From Sanguibacter inulinus (GTDB lineage: Bacteria; Actinomycetota; Actinomycetes; Actinomycetales; Cellulomonadaceae): DNA of 64,000 nt. The stretch spans positions 17,587 to 81,586 of the forward strand of contig NZ_JACBYE010000011.1 of NCBI RefSeq assembly GCF_013415325.1, written 5' to 3'. Shown here in pieces: positions 35,335 to 46,803 of this stretch (position 1 is its first letter; each line of letters opens with the position of its first letter). The notes under the pieces are model-generated. The model was not told where the DNA came from. It ran no database searches and saw only the letters and a list, made by a program, of their open reading frames with translations. The translations under genes were made by a program, and so were the position numbers.

Positions 35335-36492
35335 GTGAGCCTCCCGATCAGCCTTGGTATGCCAGAAGCGCCTCCGCCCGTCCTCGCTCCGCGACGACCC
35401 ACCCGCAAGATCAAGGTGGGCAAGGTTGACGTAGGGGGCGACGCCCCGGTGAGCGTCCAGTCCATGTGCACCACGCCGACGACAGACATCAACGCGACCC
35501 TCCAGCAGATCGCCGAGCTGACAGCGTCGGGCTGCGACATCGTCCGTGTCGCCGTGCCGAGCCAGGACGATGCGCTCGCCCTCCCGGCGATCGCGAAGAA
35601 GTCGCAGATCCCCGTGATCGCCGACATCCACTTCCAGCCGAAGTACGTCTACGCGGCCATCGACGCCGGGTGCGCGGCTGTCCGCGTGAACCCGGGCAAC
35701 ATCCGCAAGTTCGACGACCAGGTCAAGCAGATCGCGAACGCGGCGCGCGACGCGGGCGTCTCGATCCGCATCGGCGTCAACGCCGGGTCGCTCGACCCCC
35801 GCATCATGGCCAAGTACGGCAAGGCGACGCCCGAGGCGCTCGTCGAGTCGGCCATGTGGGAGGCGTCGCTCTTCGAGGAGCACGACTTCCACGACTTCAA
35901 GATCTCGGTCAAGCACAACGACCCCGTCGTGATGGTGCGTGCCTACGAGCTGCTCTCGCAGGCTGGCGACTGGCCGCTGCACCTCGGCGTCACCGAGGCC
36001 GGCCCGGCGTTCCAAGGCACCATCAAGTCCGCGACGGCCTTCGGCGCGCTGCTCTCGCAGGGGATCGGCGACACGATCCGTGTCTCTCTCTCCGCACCGC
36101 CTGTCGAAGAGGTCAAGGTCGGGATCCAGATCCTCCAGTCCCTCAACCTGCGCCCCCGCAAGCTCGAGATCGTCTCGTGCCCGTCGTGCGGTCGCGCGCA
36201 GGTCGACGTCTACACGCTGGCCGAGAAGGTGACCGCCGGCCTCGAGGGCATGGAGGTCCCGCTCCGCGTCGCGGTCATGGGCTGCGTCGTCAACGGACCC
36301 GGCGAGGCCCGCGAGGCCGACCTCGGTGTCGCCTCGGGCAACGGCAAGGGCCAGATCTTCGTCAAGGGAGAGGTCGTCAAGACCGTCCCCGAGGCGCTGA
36401 TCGTCGAGACCCTCATCGAAGAGGCCATGCGGATCGCCGAGACCATGGAGCGTCCCGCCGAGGGCGGCGCCCCGGTGGTCTCGGTCGGCTGA
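35335..36492 (+). CDS. ispG: 4-hydroxy-3-methylbut-2-enyl diphosphate synthase
   Basis: 385 residues. The Fe-S enzyme of the MEP pathway. Signature regions: [52 protein letters not shown], and cluster cysteines in [13 protein letters not shown] and [14 protein letters not shown] 35335 is used; an in-frame extension to 35254 would begin just after the rseP stop but lacks a ribosome site. Confidence 0.95.
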   Translation: MSLPISLGMPEAPPPVLAPRRPTRKIKVGKVDVGGDAPVSVQSMCTTPTTDINATLQQIAELTASGCDIVRVAVPSQDDALALPAIAKKSQIPVIADIHFQPKYVYAAIDAGCAAVRVNPGNIRKFDDQVKQIANAARDAGVSIRIGVNAGSLDPRIMAKYGKATPEALVESAMWEASLFEEHDFHDFKISVKHNDPVVMVRAYELLSQAGDWPLHLGVTEAGPAFQGTIKSATAFGALLSQGIGDTIRVSLSAPPVEEVKVGIQILQSLNLRPRKLEIVSCPSCGRAQVDVYTLAEKVTAGLEGMEVPLRVAVMGCVVNGPGEAREADLGVASGNGKGQIFVKGEVVKTVPEALIVETLIEEAMRIAETMERPAEGGAPVVSVG

Positions 36493-36551
36493 CACCCAGC
36501 ACGAAGCCCGGGGACGCGCGCCGCGCGCGGCCCGGCCCGGAGGAGGTCGCG

Positions 36552-37436
36552 TTGACAGCTGTGAGGACTCACCGACCTGCTCCGGGTCTCCCGCTCGTCC
36601 GTGAGCTCGGCGACGTCGACCTCCCCGAGCTCGCGGCGCTCTGCGCCGTCGACCCTGTCGCCTCCGTCCTGGCGGCGACCCGGGTCGAGACCGCGCTGGT
36701 CAGCGGGCTCGCCCGGACAGGGGGCAAGGCGTGGGGGTTCCCGGCCGAGGGCCCGATCACGGCGGCCTGCTGGTCCGGGGCGAACCTCGTCCCGGTGGTC
36801 CCCGAACCGAGCGCCGAGGTGCTGGACGCCTTCGCCGCGCAGGCCCGCGCCCAGGGCCGCCGATGCTCCTCGATCGTCGGGCCAGCCGTCGCGGCTCTCG
36901 GCCTGTGGCGGCGTCTCGAGGACTACTGGGGTCCCGCCCGGTCGGTGCGCACCGAGCAGCCGTCCATGGTGATCCAGGGCCCTCCGCTCGTCGAGCCCGA
37001 CCCCGACGTCCGCAGGTCCGTCGCCGCAGACCTCCCCGACCTCCTGCCGGCCTGCGTGCGGATGTTCGAGGAAGAGGTCGGCTACTCGCCCATGACCTAT
37101 TCCGGACGCGCCTACGAAGAGCGCGTCTCGATGCTCGTCGCCGAGCGCCGCTCGTTCCTCTCGCGGACCGCAGAGCCTGACGGCCGGATCGTCTTCAAGG
37201 CCGAGATCGGTGCGCTGACCCGTGACGTCGCGCAGATCCAGGGCGTGTGGGTCGACCCTCTCGACCGTGGTACCGGCCGGGCGGCGCCCGGGATGGCTGC
37301 CGTGGTCCAGTCGACGCTCGCCGACTCTGCGCGGCTGGTGTCGCTCTACGTCAACAGCTTCAACGAGCGCGCCCTCGCCACGTACCGCCGCGTCGGCTTC
37401 GAGCAGGTCGGCACCTACGCGACCGTGCTGTTCTAG
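36552..37436 (+). CDS. GNAT acetyltransferase with N-terminal DUF4081-like domain
   Basis: 294 residues. The first 130 residues resemble the DUF4081 partner domain of actinobacterial acetyltransferases; the C-terminal GNAT fold has IQGVWVDPLDRGTGRAAPGM (acetyl-CoA loop) and SLYVNSFNERALATYRRVGF. Substrate unknown. TTG 36552 is the start because AGGAGG lies at 36541-36546 with 5-nt spacing. Commonly placed between ispG and proS. Confidence 0.88.
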   Translation: MTAVRTHRPAPGLPLVRELGDVDLPELAALCAVDPVASVLAATRVETALVSGLARTGGKAWGFPAEGPITAACWSGANLVPVVPEPSAEVLDAFAAQARAQGRRCSSIVGPAVAALGLWRRLEDYWGPARSVRTEQPSMVIQGPPLVEPDPDVRRSVAADLPDLLPACVRMFEEEVGYSPMTYSGRAYEERVSMLVAERRSFLSRTAEPDGRIVFKAEIGALTRDVAQIQGVWVDPLDRGTGRAAPGMAAVVQSTLADSARLVSLYVNSFNERALATYRRVGFEQVGTYATVLF

Positions 37437-37512
37437 CCCGTCACCAGCCGGGCTGGACTGGGCACCGTCCACAGGGCCGAGAAAGATGTTCAGACCTGTC
37501 GCGTGCACGCAC

Positions 37513-37518
37513 TAGGCT
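37513..37518 (+). promoter_or_regulatory. Leaderless promoter of proS
   Basis: TAGGCT ends 6 nt before ATG 37525; TTCAGA (37489-37494) is an 18-bp-spaced -35. No ribosome binding site is present between them, so the mRNA likely starts at the ATG. Confidence 0.55.
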
Positions 37519-37524
37519 CGTGGC

Positions 37525-39300
37525 ATGCTGCTCCGCCTGTCGAACCTGTTCGTCCGTACCCTCCGTGAGGACCCGGCTGACGCCGAGGTCGCCAGCCACC
37601 GCCTGCTCGTGCGCGCTGGCTACATCCGCCGTGCCGCGCCAGGCATCTACACCTGGCTGCCGCTCGGGCTGCGCGTCCTGGCGAAGGTCGAGGCCGTGGT
37701 CCGTGAGGAGATGCAGGCCGTCGGCGCCCAGGAGGTGCACTTCCCGGCGCTGCTGCCGCGCGAGCCCTACGAGGCGACGAACCGCTGGACCGAGTACGGA
37801 CCCAACCTCTTCCGTCTCAAGGATCGTCGCGACAACGACTACCTGCTGGCCCCCACCCACGAGGAGATGTTCACGCTCCTCGTCAAGGACCTGTACTCCT
37901 CGTACAAGGACCTCCCGGTCACGCTGTTCCAGGTCCAGACCAAGTACCGCGACGAGGCTCGCCCCCGCGCGGGTCTGATCCGTGGTCGCGAGTTCGTCAT
38001 GAAGGACGCGTACTCCTTCGACATCGACGACGCGGGCCTCGAGGCGTCCTACCTCGCCCAGCGCGGTGCCTACGAGCGCATCTTCACGCGTCTGGGTCTC
38101 GAGTACGTCATCGTCGCCGCCACGTCGGGCGCCATGGGCGGCTCGCGCAGCGAAGAGTTCCTGCACCCGACAGCGATCGGTGAAGACACCTTCGTCCGCT
38201 CGCCCGGAGGCTACGCAGCCAACGTCGAGGCCGTCACGACGACAGCCCCCGCCGAGATCGACGCCACCGGAGCCCCGGCGGCCCACGTCGAGGCGACCCC
38301 TGACACCCCGACCATCGAGTCTCTCGTCGCGCTCGCCAACGCCGAGCACCCGCGTGCTGACGGTCGCGAGTGGACCGCCGCGGACACCCTGAAGAACGTG
38401 GTGCTCTCTGTCGTCCACCCGGACGGGACGCGTGAGCTCCTCGTCGTCGGGCTCCCCGGCGACCGCGAGGTCGACCTCAAGCGTCTCGAGGCAGCGCTCG
38501 CCCCGGCCGAGGCCGAGCCCGCCGGTGACGGCGACTTCGCCAAGAACCCTGTGCTCGTCAAGGGCTACATCGGCCCGCAGGTCCTCGGTCGCGCGCACAC
38601 GGGCGACGACACCGCGATCCGCTATCTCGTCGACCCGCGGGTCGTCACGGGCTCGAGCTGGATCACCGGGGCGAACGAGCCGGGCAAGCACGTCTTCGAC
38701 CTCGTCGCCGGGCGCGACTTCGTCGCCGACGGCACCATCGAGTGCGCCGAGGTCAAGGCTGGCGACCCCGCACCGGACGGCTCGGGCCCGCTCGAGCTCG
38801 CCCGCGGCATCGAGATCGGTCACATCTTCCAGCTCGGCCGCAAGTACGCCGACGCGCTCGGACTCAAGGTCCTCGACGTCAACGGCAAGCAGGTCACCGT
38901 GACGATGGGCTCCTACGGCATCGGCGTCACGCGCGCCCTCGCCGCGCTGGCCGAGGCGAACCACGACGAGAAGGGCCTCGCCTGGCCCGCTCACGTGGCT
39001 CCGGCGCACGTGCACGTCGTCGCGACAGGCAAGGACCCGGCGGTCTTCGAGGCCGCCGAGACCATCGCCCAGGCCCTGTCCGCGCAGCGTGTCGAGGTGC
39101 TCTACGACGATCGTCCCAAGGTGTCGCCCGGTGTGAAGTTCGCCGACGCCGAGCTCTTGGGTGTCCCGCTCGTCGTGGTCGTGGGCCGCGGGCTGGCCGA
39201 CGGTGTCGTCGAGGTCCGTCCGCGCGTCGGCGGCGAGGCCGTCTCCGTGCCGGTCGCCGAGGCGCCCGAGCGCATCATCGCGATGGTCGAGGCGCTCTGA
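37525..39300 (+). CDS. proS: Prolyl-tRNA synthetase (bacterial type)
   Basis: 591 residues. Class II motifs: motif 1 region [18 protein letters not shown], motif 2 [20 protein letters not shown], motif 3 [16 protein letters not shown]. The editing insertion (about residues 225-390) hydrolyses mischarged Ala-tRNAPro. The C-terminal anticodon domain begins [11 protein letters not shown]. Followed by a strong terminator. Confidence 0.97.
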   Translation: MLLRLSNLFVRTLREDPADAEVASHRLLVRAGYIRRAAPGIYTWLPLGLRVLAKVEAVVREEMQAVGAQEVHFPALLPREPYEATNRWTEYGPNLFRLKDRRDNDYLLAPTHEEMFTLLVKDLYSSYKDLPVTLFQVQTKYRDEARPRAGLIRGREFVMKDAYSFDIDDAGLEASYLAQRGAYERIFTRLGLEYVIVAATSGAMGGSRSEEFLHPTAIGEDTFVRSPGGYAANVEAVTTTAPAEIDATGAPAAHVEATPDTPTIESLVALANAEHPRADGREWTAADTLKNVVLSVVHPDGTRELLVVGLPGDREVDLKRLEAALAPAEAEPAGDGDFAKNPVLVKGYIGPQVLGRAHTGDDTAIRYLVDPRVVTGSSWITGANEPGKHVFDLVAGRDFVADGTIECAEVKAGDPAPDGSGPLELARGIEIGHIFQLGRKYADALGLKVLDVNGKQVTVTMGSYGIGVTRALAALAEANHDEKGLAWPAHVAPAHVHVVATGKDPAVFEAAETIAQALSAQRVEVLYDDRPKVSPGVKFADAELLGVPLVVVVGRGLADGVVEVRPRVGGEAVSVPVAEAPERIIAMVEAL

Positions 39301-39337
39301 CCAGTCGGAGGGCTCCGCTCCCACACGCCTGAGCACA

Positions 39338-39378
39338 CGAGAGGCCGGTCATGTCGTGACGACATGGCCGGCCTCTCG
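39338..39378. terminator. Terminator after proS
   Basis: A 20-bp stem with one G-U wobble (39338-39357 with 39359-39378) between convergent genes; it can work in both directions. Confidence 0.8.
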
Positions 39379-39390
39379 CGCGTGGTCCTC

Positions 39391-39513
39391 GCGGTGCGTC
39401 CGCTCTCGCGGGTGGATCGAAGTGCCTTCGCTCTCGGGACTGAGGTGCGTTCGCTCTCGTGCGTGGCCTTGCAGCGCGTTCCCTGTCGTGCGTGGCACCG
39501 GAGTGCCCTCCGG
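39391..39513. repeat. Degenerate tandem repeats after proS
   Basis: Four diverged units of 23-29 bp, each starting near GTGCGTTC and continuing GCTCTCGTGCGTGG. They fill the gap between the convergent proS and lipoprotein genes, much as the 26-bp array does at 11.8 kb, but the unit sequence differs. Confidence 0.6.
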
Positions 39514-39528
39514 TGACCTGCGGCCGCT

Positions 39529-40791
39529 TCAGCCTGCGAGCTCGGGCATCCCGGGGAACGCGACCGCAGGTGCTCCCCAGGCCCTCGCGGCAGTGTGGGA
39601 GTCCACCAGGAGGTCGAGCATCGACGCCCGTGCCTCGGCGTCCACCTGCCCCACGAAGGTCCCGTAGGAGTCGGCGAGCGAGGACTCCATGGTCGCGGCG
39701 AGCGCGGCCATGGTCTCCCGGCTCGTCAGGGCAGGGCTGCCGTCGGCCGCATCGGGGAGGTCGTAGGCGACAGCACGTGGGTCTGTGGCCGTGGCGTCGA
39801 GGGATGCGAGCTCGGCCCAGGTCTGCGCCCGGGCACGGTGCACAGCGGCACGGCTGCGCGCGGTCGCCCGGTCGTCCGCGGTCAGCCGCGCGGCCATCGC
39901 CTCGTAGGCGAAGCCCGCCGAGTCCTCAGCCTGGACGAGCGTGGAGAGGTCGGCCGCTGCGAGGTTCTTCGGGAGCGCCGAGGGCATCACGGTGGTGAAG
40001 GACTCGGTCGCGGGCACCTCGATGCCGGCGGTGGCTGCGAGAGTGCGGGCCTGGTCGAGGTGGGCTGCCGCGACCGACGCGAAGAGCCTGGCGAGCGCCG
40101 GGTCCTTCGGCGTGCCGAGAGCGGCCCGCGACCTGTCGGCGGACTGGGTCAGCAGCAGCACGAGTCGCTCGACGGACGGGGGCTCTGTCGTGCTCCCGTC
40201 GGCGGGCGCTCCGGATCCAGGGTCGTTGCCGTCAGGGCCGTCGGTACCGGCGGTGCCGTCGGTCTCTGCAGGGCTCGCGGCGATCGAGGGGTCGATCGTG
40301 CCCTGGTCGTCGGTCACGGACTCCGGGGGCAGCTCGGTCTGCCCGTCGGTCGGGTCCTGCGGCACGGCCGTGGCGGCGTCGGTCGGCTCGTCGCCGAGAC
40401 CGGACACGTACTCCCCGCCCAGGGCCTCGACGTGCTCGCCGGCGAGCAGCTCGATGTCGGTGAGCACCACGGCGACGGGGGAGCCCTGCTCGACCGTCGT
40501 GAGCGTCGCCCCGGCCTCCTCCTGGACGAGGAGCGCATCGGCGACCGCAGCCTGCCGGGAGATCTCGTCGGAGTCGGGGACCAGCGCCTGCGGCGCCGCG
40601 GACTCGAGGCGGATGCCGCAGCCCGTGATCGTGACGAGCGCGAGGACTGTGCTGATCATCACGGTCGCTGCGGACCACCGCCCCTGGCGGGTCTGGCGGC
40701 GCTGGCGCTCCGGGCGGGGCTGGGCCGGCCGTCGGTGCGCGGACGGCGCGCCGCAGACGGGCGAGGACTGGGGCTCTGCGGCGGTGTTCAT
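39529..40791 (-). CDS. Lipoprotein with C-terminal ferritin-like (DUF4439) domain
   Basis: 420 residues. A basic N-terminus leads to a hydrophobic stretch and lipobox (TVLALVTITGC), so it is anchored outside the membrane. A Thr/Asp/Pro/Gly-rich linker (about 120-205) precedes the C-terminal helical domain (FAYEAMAARLTADDRATARS, ETMAALAATMESSLADSYGT), which matches the ferritin-like DUF4439 family. Metal binding and role are unproven. ATG 40791 has AGGGG upstream. Confidence 0.82.
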   Translation of the reverse strand: MNTAAEPQSSPVCGAPSAHRRPAQPRPERQRRQTRQGRWSAATVMISTVLALVTITGCGIRLESAAPQALVPDSDEISRQAAVADALLVQEEAGATLTTVEQGSPVAVVLTDIELLAGEHVEALGGEYVSGLGDEPTDAATAVPQDPTDGQTELPPESVTDDQGTIDPSIAASPAETDGTAGTDGPDGNDPGSGAPADGSTTEPPSVERLVLLLTQSADRSRAALGTPKDPALARLFASVAAAHLDQARTLAATAGIEVPATESFTTVMPSALPKNLAAADLSTLVQAEDSAGFAYEAMAARLTADDRATARSRAAVHRARAQTWAELASLDATATDPRAVAYDLPDAADGSPALTSRETMAALAATMESSLADSYGTFVGQVDAEARASMLDLLVDSHTAARAWGAPAVAFPGMPELAG

Positions 40792-41002
40792 CGCCCCTGA
40801 TGATGCCACGACCGTCGCAGACCACCGGTCTGCCCTGCCGTCCGTCCTGCCGTCCGTCCGCCGCCAGGGAGGGCCTGTCGGCGCGCGAGCCGGTGCCGTC
40901 GTCCGGTACCCGCCGACGGACTCGGTACGCTTGCCCTGAGAACAACAGCACACCGGTCTGATCCATGCCTGGTGGGCTGTGGAGCCGACAGGGAGTGAAG
41001 AC

Positions 41003-41548
41003 ATGGCAGCATCGCCGATCGCTGAGCAGGTGGCGGACGCGGTCCGACCAGGAGTCGAGAGCGCAGGCCTCGTCCTCGAAGACGTGCAGGTCGCGCCCGC
41101 GGGCGCGCGCACAGTCGTCAGGGTGGTCCTGGACCTCACGGAAGACCAGACCGGAGCCCTCGGGCTCGACCAGGTCGCCGAGGTCTCGCGGGTCATCTCC
41201 GACACGCTCGACACCCTTCCTGCGCTCCCCGGCAAGTTCACGCTCGAGGTGACGTCCCCCGGCACGAGCCGCCCGCTGACCGAGCTGCGCCACTTCAAGC
41301 GCGCACGCACCCGCCTCGTCGCCGTCGACCTCGTCGAGGGGGAGTCGTTCACCGAGCGCCTCACCGCCGTCGAGGGCGAGGTCCTCGTGTTCGAGGCCGC
41401 CGACGGCGCCGCGCACGAGGTGCCGTTCGCGGACGTGCGCAGCGGGCAGGTCGAGGTCGAGCTCAAGCGGGCAGCGGCCGTCGACGAGAGCGACTTCGAA
41501 GACTTCGACGGTTCGGAAGACACCGACCGCACAGATGGTGAGGGTTGA
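41003..41548 (+). CDS. rimP: Ribosome maturation factor RimP
   Basis: 181 residues, normal length plus an acidic tail. RimP assists 30S assembly. Motifs: [45 protein letters not shown] precedes ATG 41003 by 7 nt. nusA starts 2 nt after the stop. The 211-nt gap upstream (40792-41002) shows only a weak -10 (TACGCT, 40926). Confidence 0.95.
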   Translation: MAASPIAEQVADAVRPGVESAGLVLEDVQVAPAGARTVVRVVLDLTEDQTGALGLDQVAEVSRVISDTLDTLPALPGKFTLEVTSPGTSRPLTELRHFKRARTRLVAVDLVEGESFTERLTAVEGEVLVFEAADGAAHEVPFADVRSGQVEVELKRAAAVDESDFEDFDGSEDTDRTDGEG

Positions 41549-41549
41549 G

Positions 41550-42632
41550 ATGGACATCGACATGAGCGCGCTGCGCCTCCTCGAGCGCGAGCGGGAGATC
41601 AGCCTCGACGTGCTGGTCTCCGCGATCGAGCAGGCGCTGGCGCTGGCGTACCAGCGGACCCCGGGCGCTCAGCGCACCGCGCGGGTCGAGATCGACCGGA
41701 AGTCAGGTCACGTGACCGTCTGGGCGCGTGAGGACATCGAGACCGAAGAGCCCGTCGCGCCGCGCGACGACCTCGACGAGGACGACGACAGCGACGAGGC
41801 TCAGCCCACGACGCGGATCGTCCGCACGCTCGGCCCCGAGTTCGACGACACACCGTCCGACTTCGGCCGCATCGCGACCTCGACGGCCCGCCAGGTGATC
41901 ATGCAGCGCCTGCGCGACGCCGAGGACGACCAGGTGCTCGGGCAGTTCCGCGACAAGGAGGGCGAGCTCGTCTCGGGCATCATCCAGCAGGGCCGTGACC
42001 CGCGCGTCGTCCTCGTGGACGTCGGCGGGACCGAGGCGATCCTCGGCGCGCACGAGCAGGTGCCGACCGAGAAGTACGTCCACGGCGAGCGTCTGCGCTC
42101 CTACGTCCTCGACGTGTCGCGCGGCATGAAGGGCCCGCAGATCTCGCTGAGCCGCACGCACCCCAACCTCGTGCGCAAGCTCTTCGAGATGGAGGTCCCC
42201 GAGGTCGCCGACGGCTCCGTCGAGATCGTCGCGATCGCCCGCGAGGCCGGTCACCGCACCAAGATGGCCGTGCGGGCCCGCGTCTCCGGCCTCAACGCCA
42301 AGGGTGCGTGCATCGGCCCGATGGGCTCGCGCGTGCGCGCCGTGATGGCCGAGCTCCACGACGAGAAGATCGACATCGTCGACTGGAACGACGACCCTGC
42401 GGCCTTCGTGGCCAGCGCGCTGTCGCCGGCGACTGTGATCTCGGTGACTGTCGTCGACGCAGACGCTCGTGCTGCTCGTGTGATCGTCCCGGACTTCCAG
42501 CTCTCGCTCGCGATCGGCAAGGAGGGGCAGAACGCCCGTCTCGCCGCCAAGCTCACGGGCTGGCGCATCGACATCCGGTCCGACGGCGGCGGCGCAGACG
42601 AGGCCCCGGCGCAGGCTCCGGACGCCCGGTAG
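41550..42632 (+). CDS. nusA: Transcription termination/antitermination factor NusA
   Basis: 360 residues, the short actinobacterial form without C-terminal acidic repeats. N-terminal RNA-polymerase-binding domain, S1 domain ([20 protein letters not shown]), KH1/KH2 with [18 protein letters not shown] and [23 protein letters not shown] 41550 fits the family start (MDIDMSALR). Confidence 0.96.
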   Translation: MDIDMSALRLLEREREISLDVLVSAIEQALALAYQRTPGAQRTARVEIDRKSGHVTVWAREDIETEEPVAPRDDLDEDDDSDEAQPTTRIVRTLGPEFDDTPSDFGRIATSTARQVIMQRLRDAEDDQVLGQFRDKEGELVSGIIQQGRDPRVVLVDVGGTEAILGAHEQVPTEKYVHGERLRSYVLDVSRGMKGPQISLSRTHPNLVRKLFEMEVPEVADGSVEIVAIAREAGHRTKMAVRARVSGLNAKGACIGPMGSRVRAVMAELHDEKIDIVDWNDDPAAFVASALSPATVISVTVVDADARAARVIVPDFQLSLAIGKEGQNARLAAKLTGWRIDIRSDGGGADEAPAQAPDAR

Positions 42633-42656
42633 GTCAGCAGACGTGGGACAGCACGC

Positions 42657-42662
42657 TAGACT
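42657..42662 (+). promoter_or_regulatory. Possible -10 upstream of ylxR-infB
   Basis: TAGACT, identical to the thyA and rpsO hexamers; transcription would begin near 42669, which argues for the GTG 42754 start of ylxR. Confidence 0.4.
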
Positions 42663-42753
42663 GGACAGGTCTGGGTCACCCCGCCCGGCCTCCTCGCGTG
42701 TACCTGCTCGGTCTGCTGAGCCCCAGAACCTCGGTTCGGAGCCCGTCGGACCG

Positions 42754-43086
42754 GTGCGTACGTGCGTCGGTTGCCGGCAGCGAGATGCCCAGTCGCAGAT
42801 GATCCGGTTCGTGATGAGCCGAGGAGACGAGGACGGCGCCAGCCCTGGCGTGGTCGCAGACCCCCGGCAGGTACGACCTGGACGCGGTGCCTGGCTGCAC
42901 GACGATGCCGGGTGCGCCGAGCGAGCGATCGCCCGGAAGGCGTTCCAGCGTGCACTTCGCGTCCCGCACGACATCACCATCAACGGCTTGACCATCGCGG
43001 CAGGGCCCCTGTCCTCCGCGAGCACGACACGTCGACAAGGAAGCGGGTTAGAAGCCGATGGGCACCCGATGAGTACTCAGCGATGA
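42754..43086 (+). CDS. ylxR: YlxR family (DUF448) RNA-binding protein
   Basis: 110 residues. The family signature VRTCVGCRQRD opens the protein, followed by MIRFVMSRG and RPGRGAWLHDDAGCAERAI. YlxR-type proteins bind RNA and sit between nusA and infB in most bacteria. GTG 42754 places the start at the signature; GTG 42643 would add 37 non-conserved residues and lies upstream of the putative transcription start. Confidence 0.9.
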   Translation: MRTCVGCRQRDAQSQMIRFVMSRGDEDGASPGVVADPRQVRPGRGAWLHDDAGCAERAIARKAFQRALRVPHDITINGLTIAAGPLSSASTTRRQGSGLEADGHPMSTQR

Positions 43087-43142
43087 GTTCCCAGCACTAA
43101 CGACGGTCCTCCCTGCCTTGGGTGGACCAAGACAGGAGAGTT

Positions 43143-46016
43143 GTGGCTAAGGTCCGCGTCTACGAGCTCGCAAAAGAGCTCGGGGTGGAGAGCAAGACCA
43201 TCATGACGAAGCTCACCGAGCTCGGTGAGTTCGTCCGTTCAGCGTCATCGACCATCGAACCCCCCGTGGTTCGCAAGCTGCGCGACGCCTTCCCGGCGCA
43301 GCAGCAGGACGGTGCAGCGAAGCCAGCGGCGAGCAAGCCGTCCGGCCCGCGCCCCGGCAAGCCGGCTCCGGCCGCGCCCGCCCCGAGCGCACCGGCCGAG
43401 CAGGCCCCCGCTGCTGCTGCGCCCGCAGCACCCTCGGCACCCGTCCCGGCTCCGGCCCCGACGCCCGCCCCGGCGGCTCCTGCTGCCCCGGCAGCCGAGA
43501 AGCCTGCAGCCCCCGCCGCAGCGGCTGAGAAGCCTGCCGCCCCGGCTCCGTCGGAGACCCCGCGCCCGGCGGCGCAGAGCGGCACGCCCGCCCCGCGTCC
43601 CGGTACGCCCCGTCCCGGCAACAACCCCTTCGCGACGAGCCAGGGGATGCCGCGCTCTGACAAGCCGCGTTCCGGCACGCCGCGCCCGGGGAACAACCCC
43701 TTCGCGACGAGCCAGGGCATGCCCCGGCCCGGACAGCGTCCCGAGCGCACAGAGCGCACGGAGAACGTCAACCCGTCGGCCCCGGCCGCGAACACCGGTG
43801 AGCGCTCGGGCGGACCTCGTCCCCCCGCGCCTCGCCCCGGCGCACCGCGACCGAACCCGGGCATGATGCCCGGCCGCAGCGCGGCCGTGGGTCGTCCCGG
43901 CGAGCGTGCCGGCGGCGGCGGTGGCCGTCCCGGTGGCGCTCCGGGCGGTGCCCGTGGTGGCTACCAGGGTCGTCCCGGTGGCGGCACCGGTGGTCCCGGC
44001 GGCGCTCCGGGTGGAGCACCCGGTGGCTTCGCAGGTCGTCCCGGTGGTGGTGGTCGTCCCGGTGGTGCCGGTCGCGGCAGCACCCAGGGTGCCTTCGGCC
44101 GCGCCGGTGGTCGTCCCGTCCGTGGGCGGAAGTCGAAGCGCGCGAAGCGTCAAGAGTTCGAGCAGATGCAGGCTCCGTCGCTCGGTGGTGTGCAGGTCCC
44201 TCGCGGGAACGGCAGCACCGTCGTCCGTCTGCGTCACGGCTCGTCGCTCAACGACTTCGCCGACAAGATCGACGCCAACCCGGCCAGCCTCGTCACCGTG
44301 CTGTTCCACCTCGGTGAGATGGCCACGGCGACGCAGTCCCTCGACGAGGACACCTTCGGGTCCCTCGCCGCGGAGCTCGGCTACGTCATCGAGATGGTCT
44401 CGGCCGAGGAAGAGGACCGCGAGCTGCTCGGCGGCTTCGACATCGACCTCGACGCCGAGCTGGACGCCGAGGGCGACGACGAGCTCGAGGCTCGTCCGCC
44501 CGTCGTGACCGTCATGGGTCACGTCGACCACGGTAAGACCCGCCTCCTCGACGCCATCCGCAAGACGGACGTCGTCTCGGGCGAGGCCGGTGGCATCACC
44601 CAGCACATCGGTGCCTACCAGGTCCACCACGAGCACGAGGGCGTCGACCGCGCGCTCACCTTCATCGACACCCCGGGTCACGAGGCGTTCACCGCCATGC
44701 GTGCTCGTGGTGCCCAGGTGACCGACATCGCGATCCTCGTGGTCGCAGCCGACGACGGCGTCATGCCCCAGACTGTCGAGGCGCTCAACCACGCCCAGGC
44801 CGCCGGTGTGCCGATCGTGGTCGCGGTCAACAAGATCGACAAGGAGTCGGCCAACCCCGACAAGATCCGCCAGCAGCTCACCGAGTACAACCTCGTGGCT
44901 GAGGAGTACGGCGGCGACACCATGTTCGTCAACGTGTCTGCCCGCGAGGGTCTGCACATCGACGACCTGCTCGACGCCGTCATCCTCACCGCCGACGCTG
45001 CGCTCGACCTCCGGGCCAACCCGGACAAGGACGCACGCGGTGTCGCGATCGAGGCCAACCTCGACAAGGGTCGTGGAGCCGTCGCGACGGTCCTCGTCCA
45101 GTCGGGGACCCTGCACGTCGGCGACTCGATCGTCGCCGGTACGGCCTACGGCCGCGTCCGTGCGATGTTCGACGAGCACGGTGTGCCCGTCGAGGCAGCC
45201 ACGCCGGCACGTCCGGTCATGGTCCTCGGTCTGACCTCGGTGCCCCGCGCCGGTGACACGTTCCTCGTGGCTCCGGACGACCGCACGGCTCGTCAGATCG
45301 CCGAGAAGCGTGAGGCAGCCGAGCGTGCAGCCCTCCTGGCCAAGCGTCGCAAGCGCATCAGCCTCGAGGACTTCACGCAGGCGCTCCAGCAGGGCAAGGT
45401 CGAGACCCTCAACCTGGTCCTCAAGGGTGACGTCTCCGGTGCCGTCGAGGCGCTCGAGGACGCTCTGCTCAAGATCGACGTCGGTGACGAGGTCGACCTG
45501 CGCGTCATCCACCGCGGTGTCGGTGCGATCACGCAGAACGACGTCAACCTCGCGACGGTCGACAACGCCGTCATCATCGGCTTCAACGTGAAGACCGGTG
45601 AGCGCGTGGCCGAGCTCGCCGACCGTGAGGGAGTGGACATCAAGTTCTACTCCGTCATCTACCAGGCGATCGACGACGTCGAGGCAGCGCTCAAGGGCAT
45701 GCTCAAGCCCGAGTACGAAGAGGCTCAGCTCGGCACCGCCGAGGTCCGCGAGATCTTCCGTTCTTCCAAGTTCGGGAACATCGCGGGTTGCCTCGTCCGC
45801 TCCGGCACGATCCGACGCAACACCAAGGCGCGCGTGCTCCGCGGTGGGACCGTCGTCGAGGACAACCTCTCGGTCGAGTCGCTCAAGCGCTTCAAGGACG
45901 ACGCCACCGAGGTCCGCGAGGGCTATGAGTGCGGTATCGGCCTCGGGTCCTTCAACGACCTGCGCGTGGACGACGTCATCGAGACCTTCGAGATGCGCGA
46001 GAAGCCGCGCTCGTAA
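43143..46016 (+). CDS. infB: Translation initiation factor IF-2
   Basis: 957 residues. An N-terminal IF2_N helix domain ([20 protein letters not shown]) is followed by about 280 residues of Pro/Ala then Gly/Arg-rich low complexity (including PNPGMMPG and GRPGGG repeats), and the conserved GTPase: [47 protein letters not shown]. The C-terminal barrels bind fMet-tRNA. AGGAG precedes GTG 43143. A 72-bp internal duplication is noted separately. Confidence 0.97.
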   Translation: MAKVRVYELAKELGVESKTIMTKLTELGEFVRSASSTIEPPVVRKLRDAFPAQQQDGAAKPAASKPSGPRPGKPAPAAPAPSAPAEQAPAAAAPAAPSAPVPAPAPTPAPAAPAAPAAEKPAAPAAAAEKPAAPAPSETPRPAAQSGTPAPRPGTPRPGNNPFATSQGMPRSDKPRSGTPRPGNNPFATSQGMPRPGQRPERTERTENVNPSAPAANTGERSGGPRPPAPRPGAPRPNPGMMPGRSAAVGRPGERAGGGGGRPGGAPGGARGGYQGRPGGGTGGPGGAPGGAPGGFAGRPGGGGRPGGAGRGSTQGAFGRAGGRPVRGRKSKRAKRQEFEQMQAPSLGGVQVPRGNGSTVVRLRHGSSLNDFADKIDANPASLVTVLFHLGEMATATQSLDEDTFGSLAAELGYVIEMVSAEEEDRELLGGFDIDLDAELDAEGDDELEARPPVVTVMGHVDHGKTRLLDAIRKTDVVSGEAGGITQHIGAYQVHHEHEGVDRALTFIDTPGHEAFTAMRARGAQVTDIAILVVAADDGVMPQTVEALNHAQAAGVPIVVAVNKIDKESANPDKIRQQLTEYNLVAEEYGGDTMFVNVSAREGLHIDDLLDAVILTADAALDLRANPDKDARGVAIEANLDKGRGAVATVLVQSGTLHVGDSIVAGTAYGRVRAMFDEHGVPVEAATPARPVMVLGLTSVPRAGDTFLVAPDDRTARQIAEKREAAERAALLAKRRKRISLEDFTQALQQGKVETLNLVLKGDVSGAVEALEDALLKIDVGDEVDLRVIHRGVGAITQNDVNLATVDNAVIIGFNVKTGERVAELADREGVDIKFYSVIYQAIDDVEAALKGMLKPEYEEAQLGTAEVREIFRSSKFGNIAGCLVRSGTIRRNTKARVLRGGTVVEDNLSVESLKRFKDDATEVREGYECGIGLGSFNDLRVDDVIETFEMREKPRS
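43621..43717. repeat. Duplicated segment inside infB
   Basis: A 25-bp direct repeat at 43621-43645 and 43693-43717, 72 bp apart, encodes [12 protein letters not shown] twice in the linker. The spacing keeps the reading frame. Confidence 0.85.
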
Positions 46017-46026
46017 GGCCTCACCC

Positions 46027-46073
46027 TGCCGGTCCCGCCGTCGCGCCCTCGTGGTGCGGCGGCGGGACCGGCA
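46027..46073 (+). terminator. Terminator after infB
   Basis: A 14-bp perfect stem (46027-46040 with 46060-46073) 10 nt after the stop, followed by TCTTC. Confidence 0.75.
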
Positions 46074-46137
46074 TCTTCATCTCACCAGCAGTGCACGATG
46101 CAGCGCCCCGCGCGGCTGCAGGACGAAAGGAACTGTC

Positions 46138-46596
46138 ATGGTCGACCACCCCAGGGCACGCAAGCTCGCCGACCGCATCCAGGTCATCGTCGCCCAGATG
46201 CTCGACACCCGGATCAAGGACCCGCGTCTGGGCTTCGTGACGGTGACGGACGTCCGCGTGACCGGTGACCTCCAGAACGCCGCGGTGTTCTACACAGTCA
46301 TGGGCGACGAAGAGGCACGGACCGGCACGGCCGCAGCCCTCGAGAGCGCCAAGGGCATGATCCGCTCCGAGGTCGGCAAGCAGACCGGGATCCGGCTGAC
46401 CCCCACGCTCGAGTTCCACCTCGACTCGGTCCCCGAGATCGCCGAGAAGTTCGGCGAGGCCCTCCTCGAGGCCCGTCGCCGCGACGCCGAGCTCGCCGCC
46501 CTGCGCGCCAACGCGACGTACGCGGGGGACGAAGACCCGTACAAGCACGGGGACGACGAAGACGACGACGAGAGCACGCCCGCCCCGACTGCCTGA
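46138..46596 (+). CDS. rbfA: Ribosome-binding factor A
   Basis: 152 residues. KH-like fold, needed for 16S rRNA 5'-end maturation and cold adaptation. Motifs: [40 protein letters not shown]. The C-terminal 35 residues are acidic. AAAGGA lies 6 nt before ATG 46138. Confidence 0.96.
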   Translation: MVDHPRARKLADRIQVIVAQMLDTRIKDPRLGFVTVTDVRVTGDLQNAAVFYTVMGDEEARTGTAAALESAKGMIRSEVGKQTGIRLTPTLEFHLDSVPEIAEKFGEALLEARRRDAELAALRANATYAGDEDPYKHGDDEDDDESTPAPTA

Positions 46597-46599
46597 CGT

Positions 46600-46701
46600 G
46601 GTCTCCCTGGGCGGGACGCCCAGAGACCGCCGCTGACCGAGGTCAGCGAAGACCGGGCGACGTGGCTGGCAGCCGGGCGGACGAGATCCGCCCGGCTGCC
46701 A
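46600..46701 (+). terminator. Three consecutive hairpins between rbfA and truB
   Basis: A bulged stem (46600-46628), an 8-bp stem (46631-46638 with 46641-46648) and a 15-bp perfect stem (46667-46681 with 46687-46701). Together they fill half of the 207-nt gap; the last is the best terminator. Confidence 0.7.
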
Positions 46702-46803
46702 CCGTCGTGCGGTGAGACGCCCCGCCACCTGCCGGCCCCCGGCCTGCGCGGGTGCCACGACCCCGGAGCGAGACCGCCCGGGGCGCGCGAGAGGAACGAC
46801 GCG

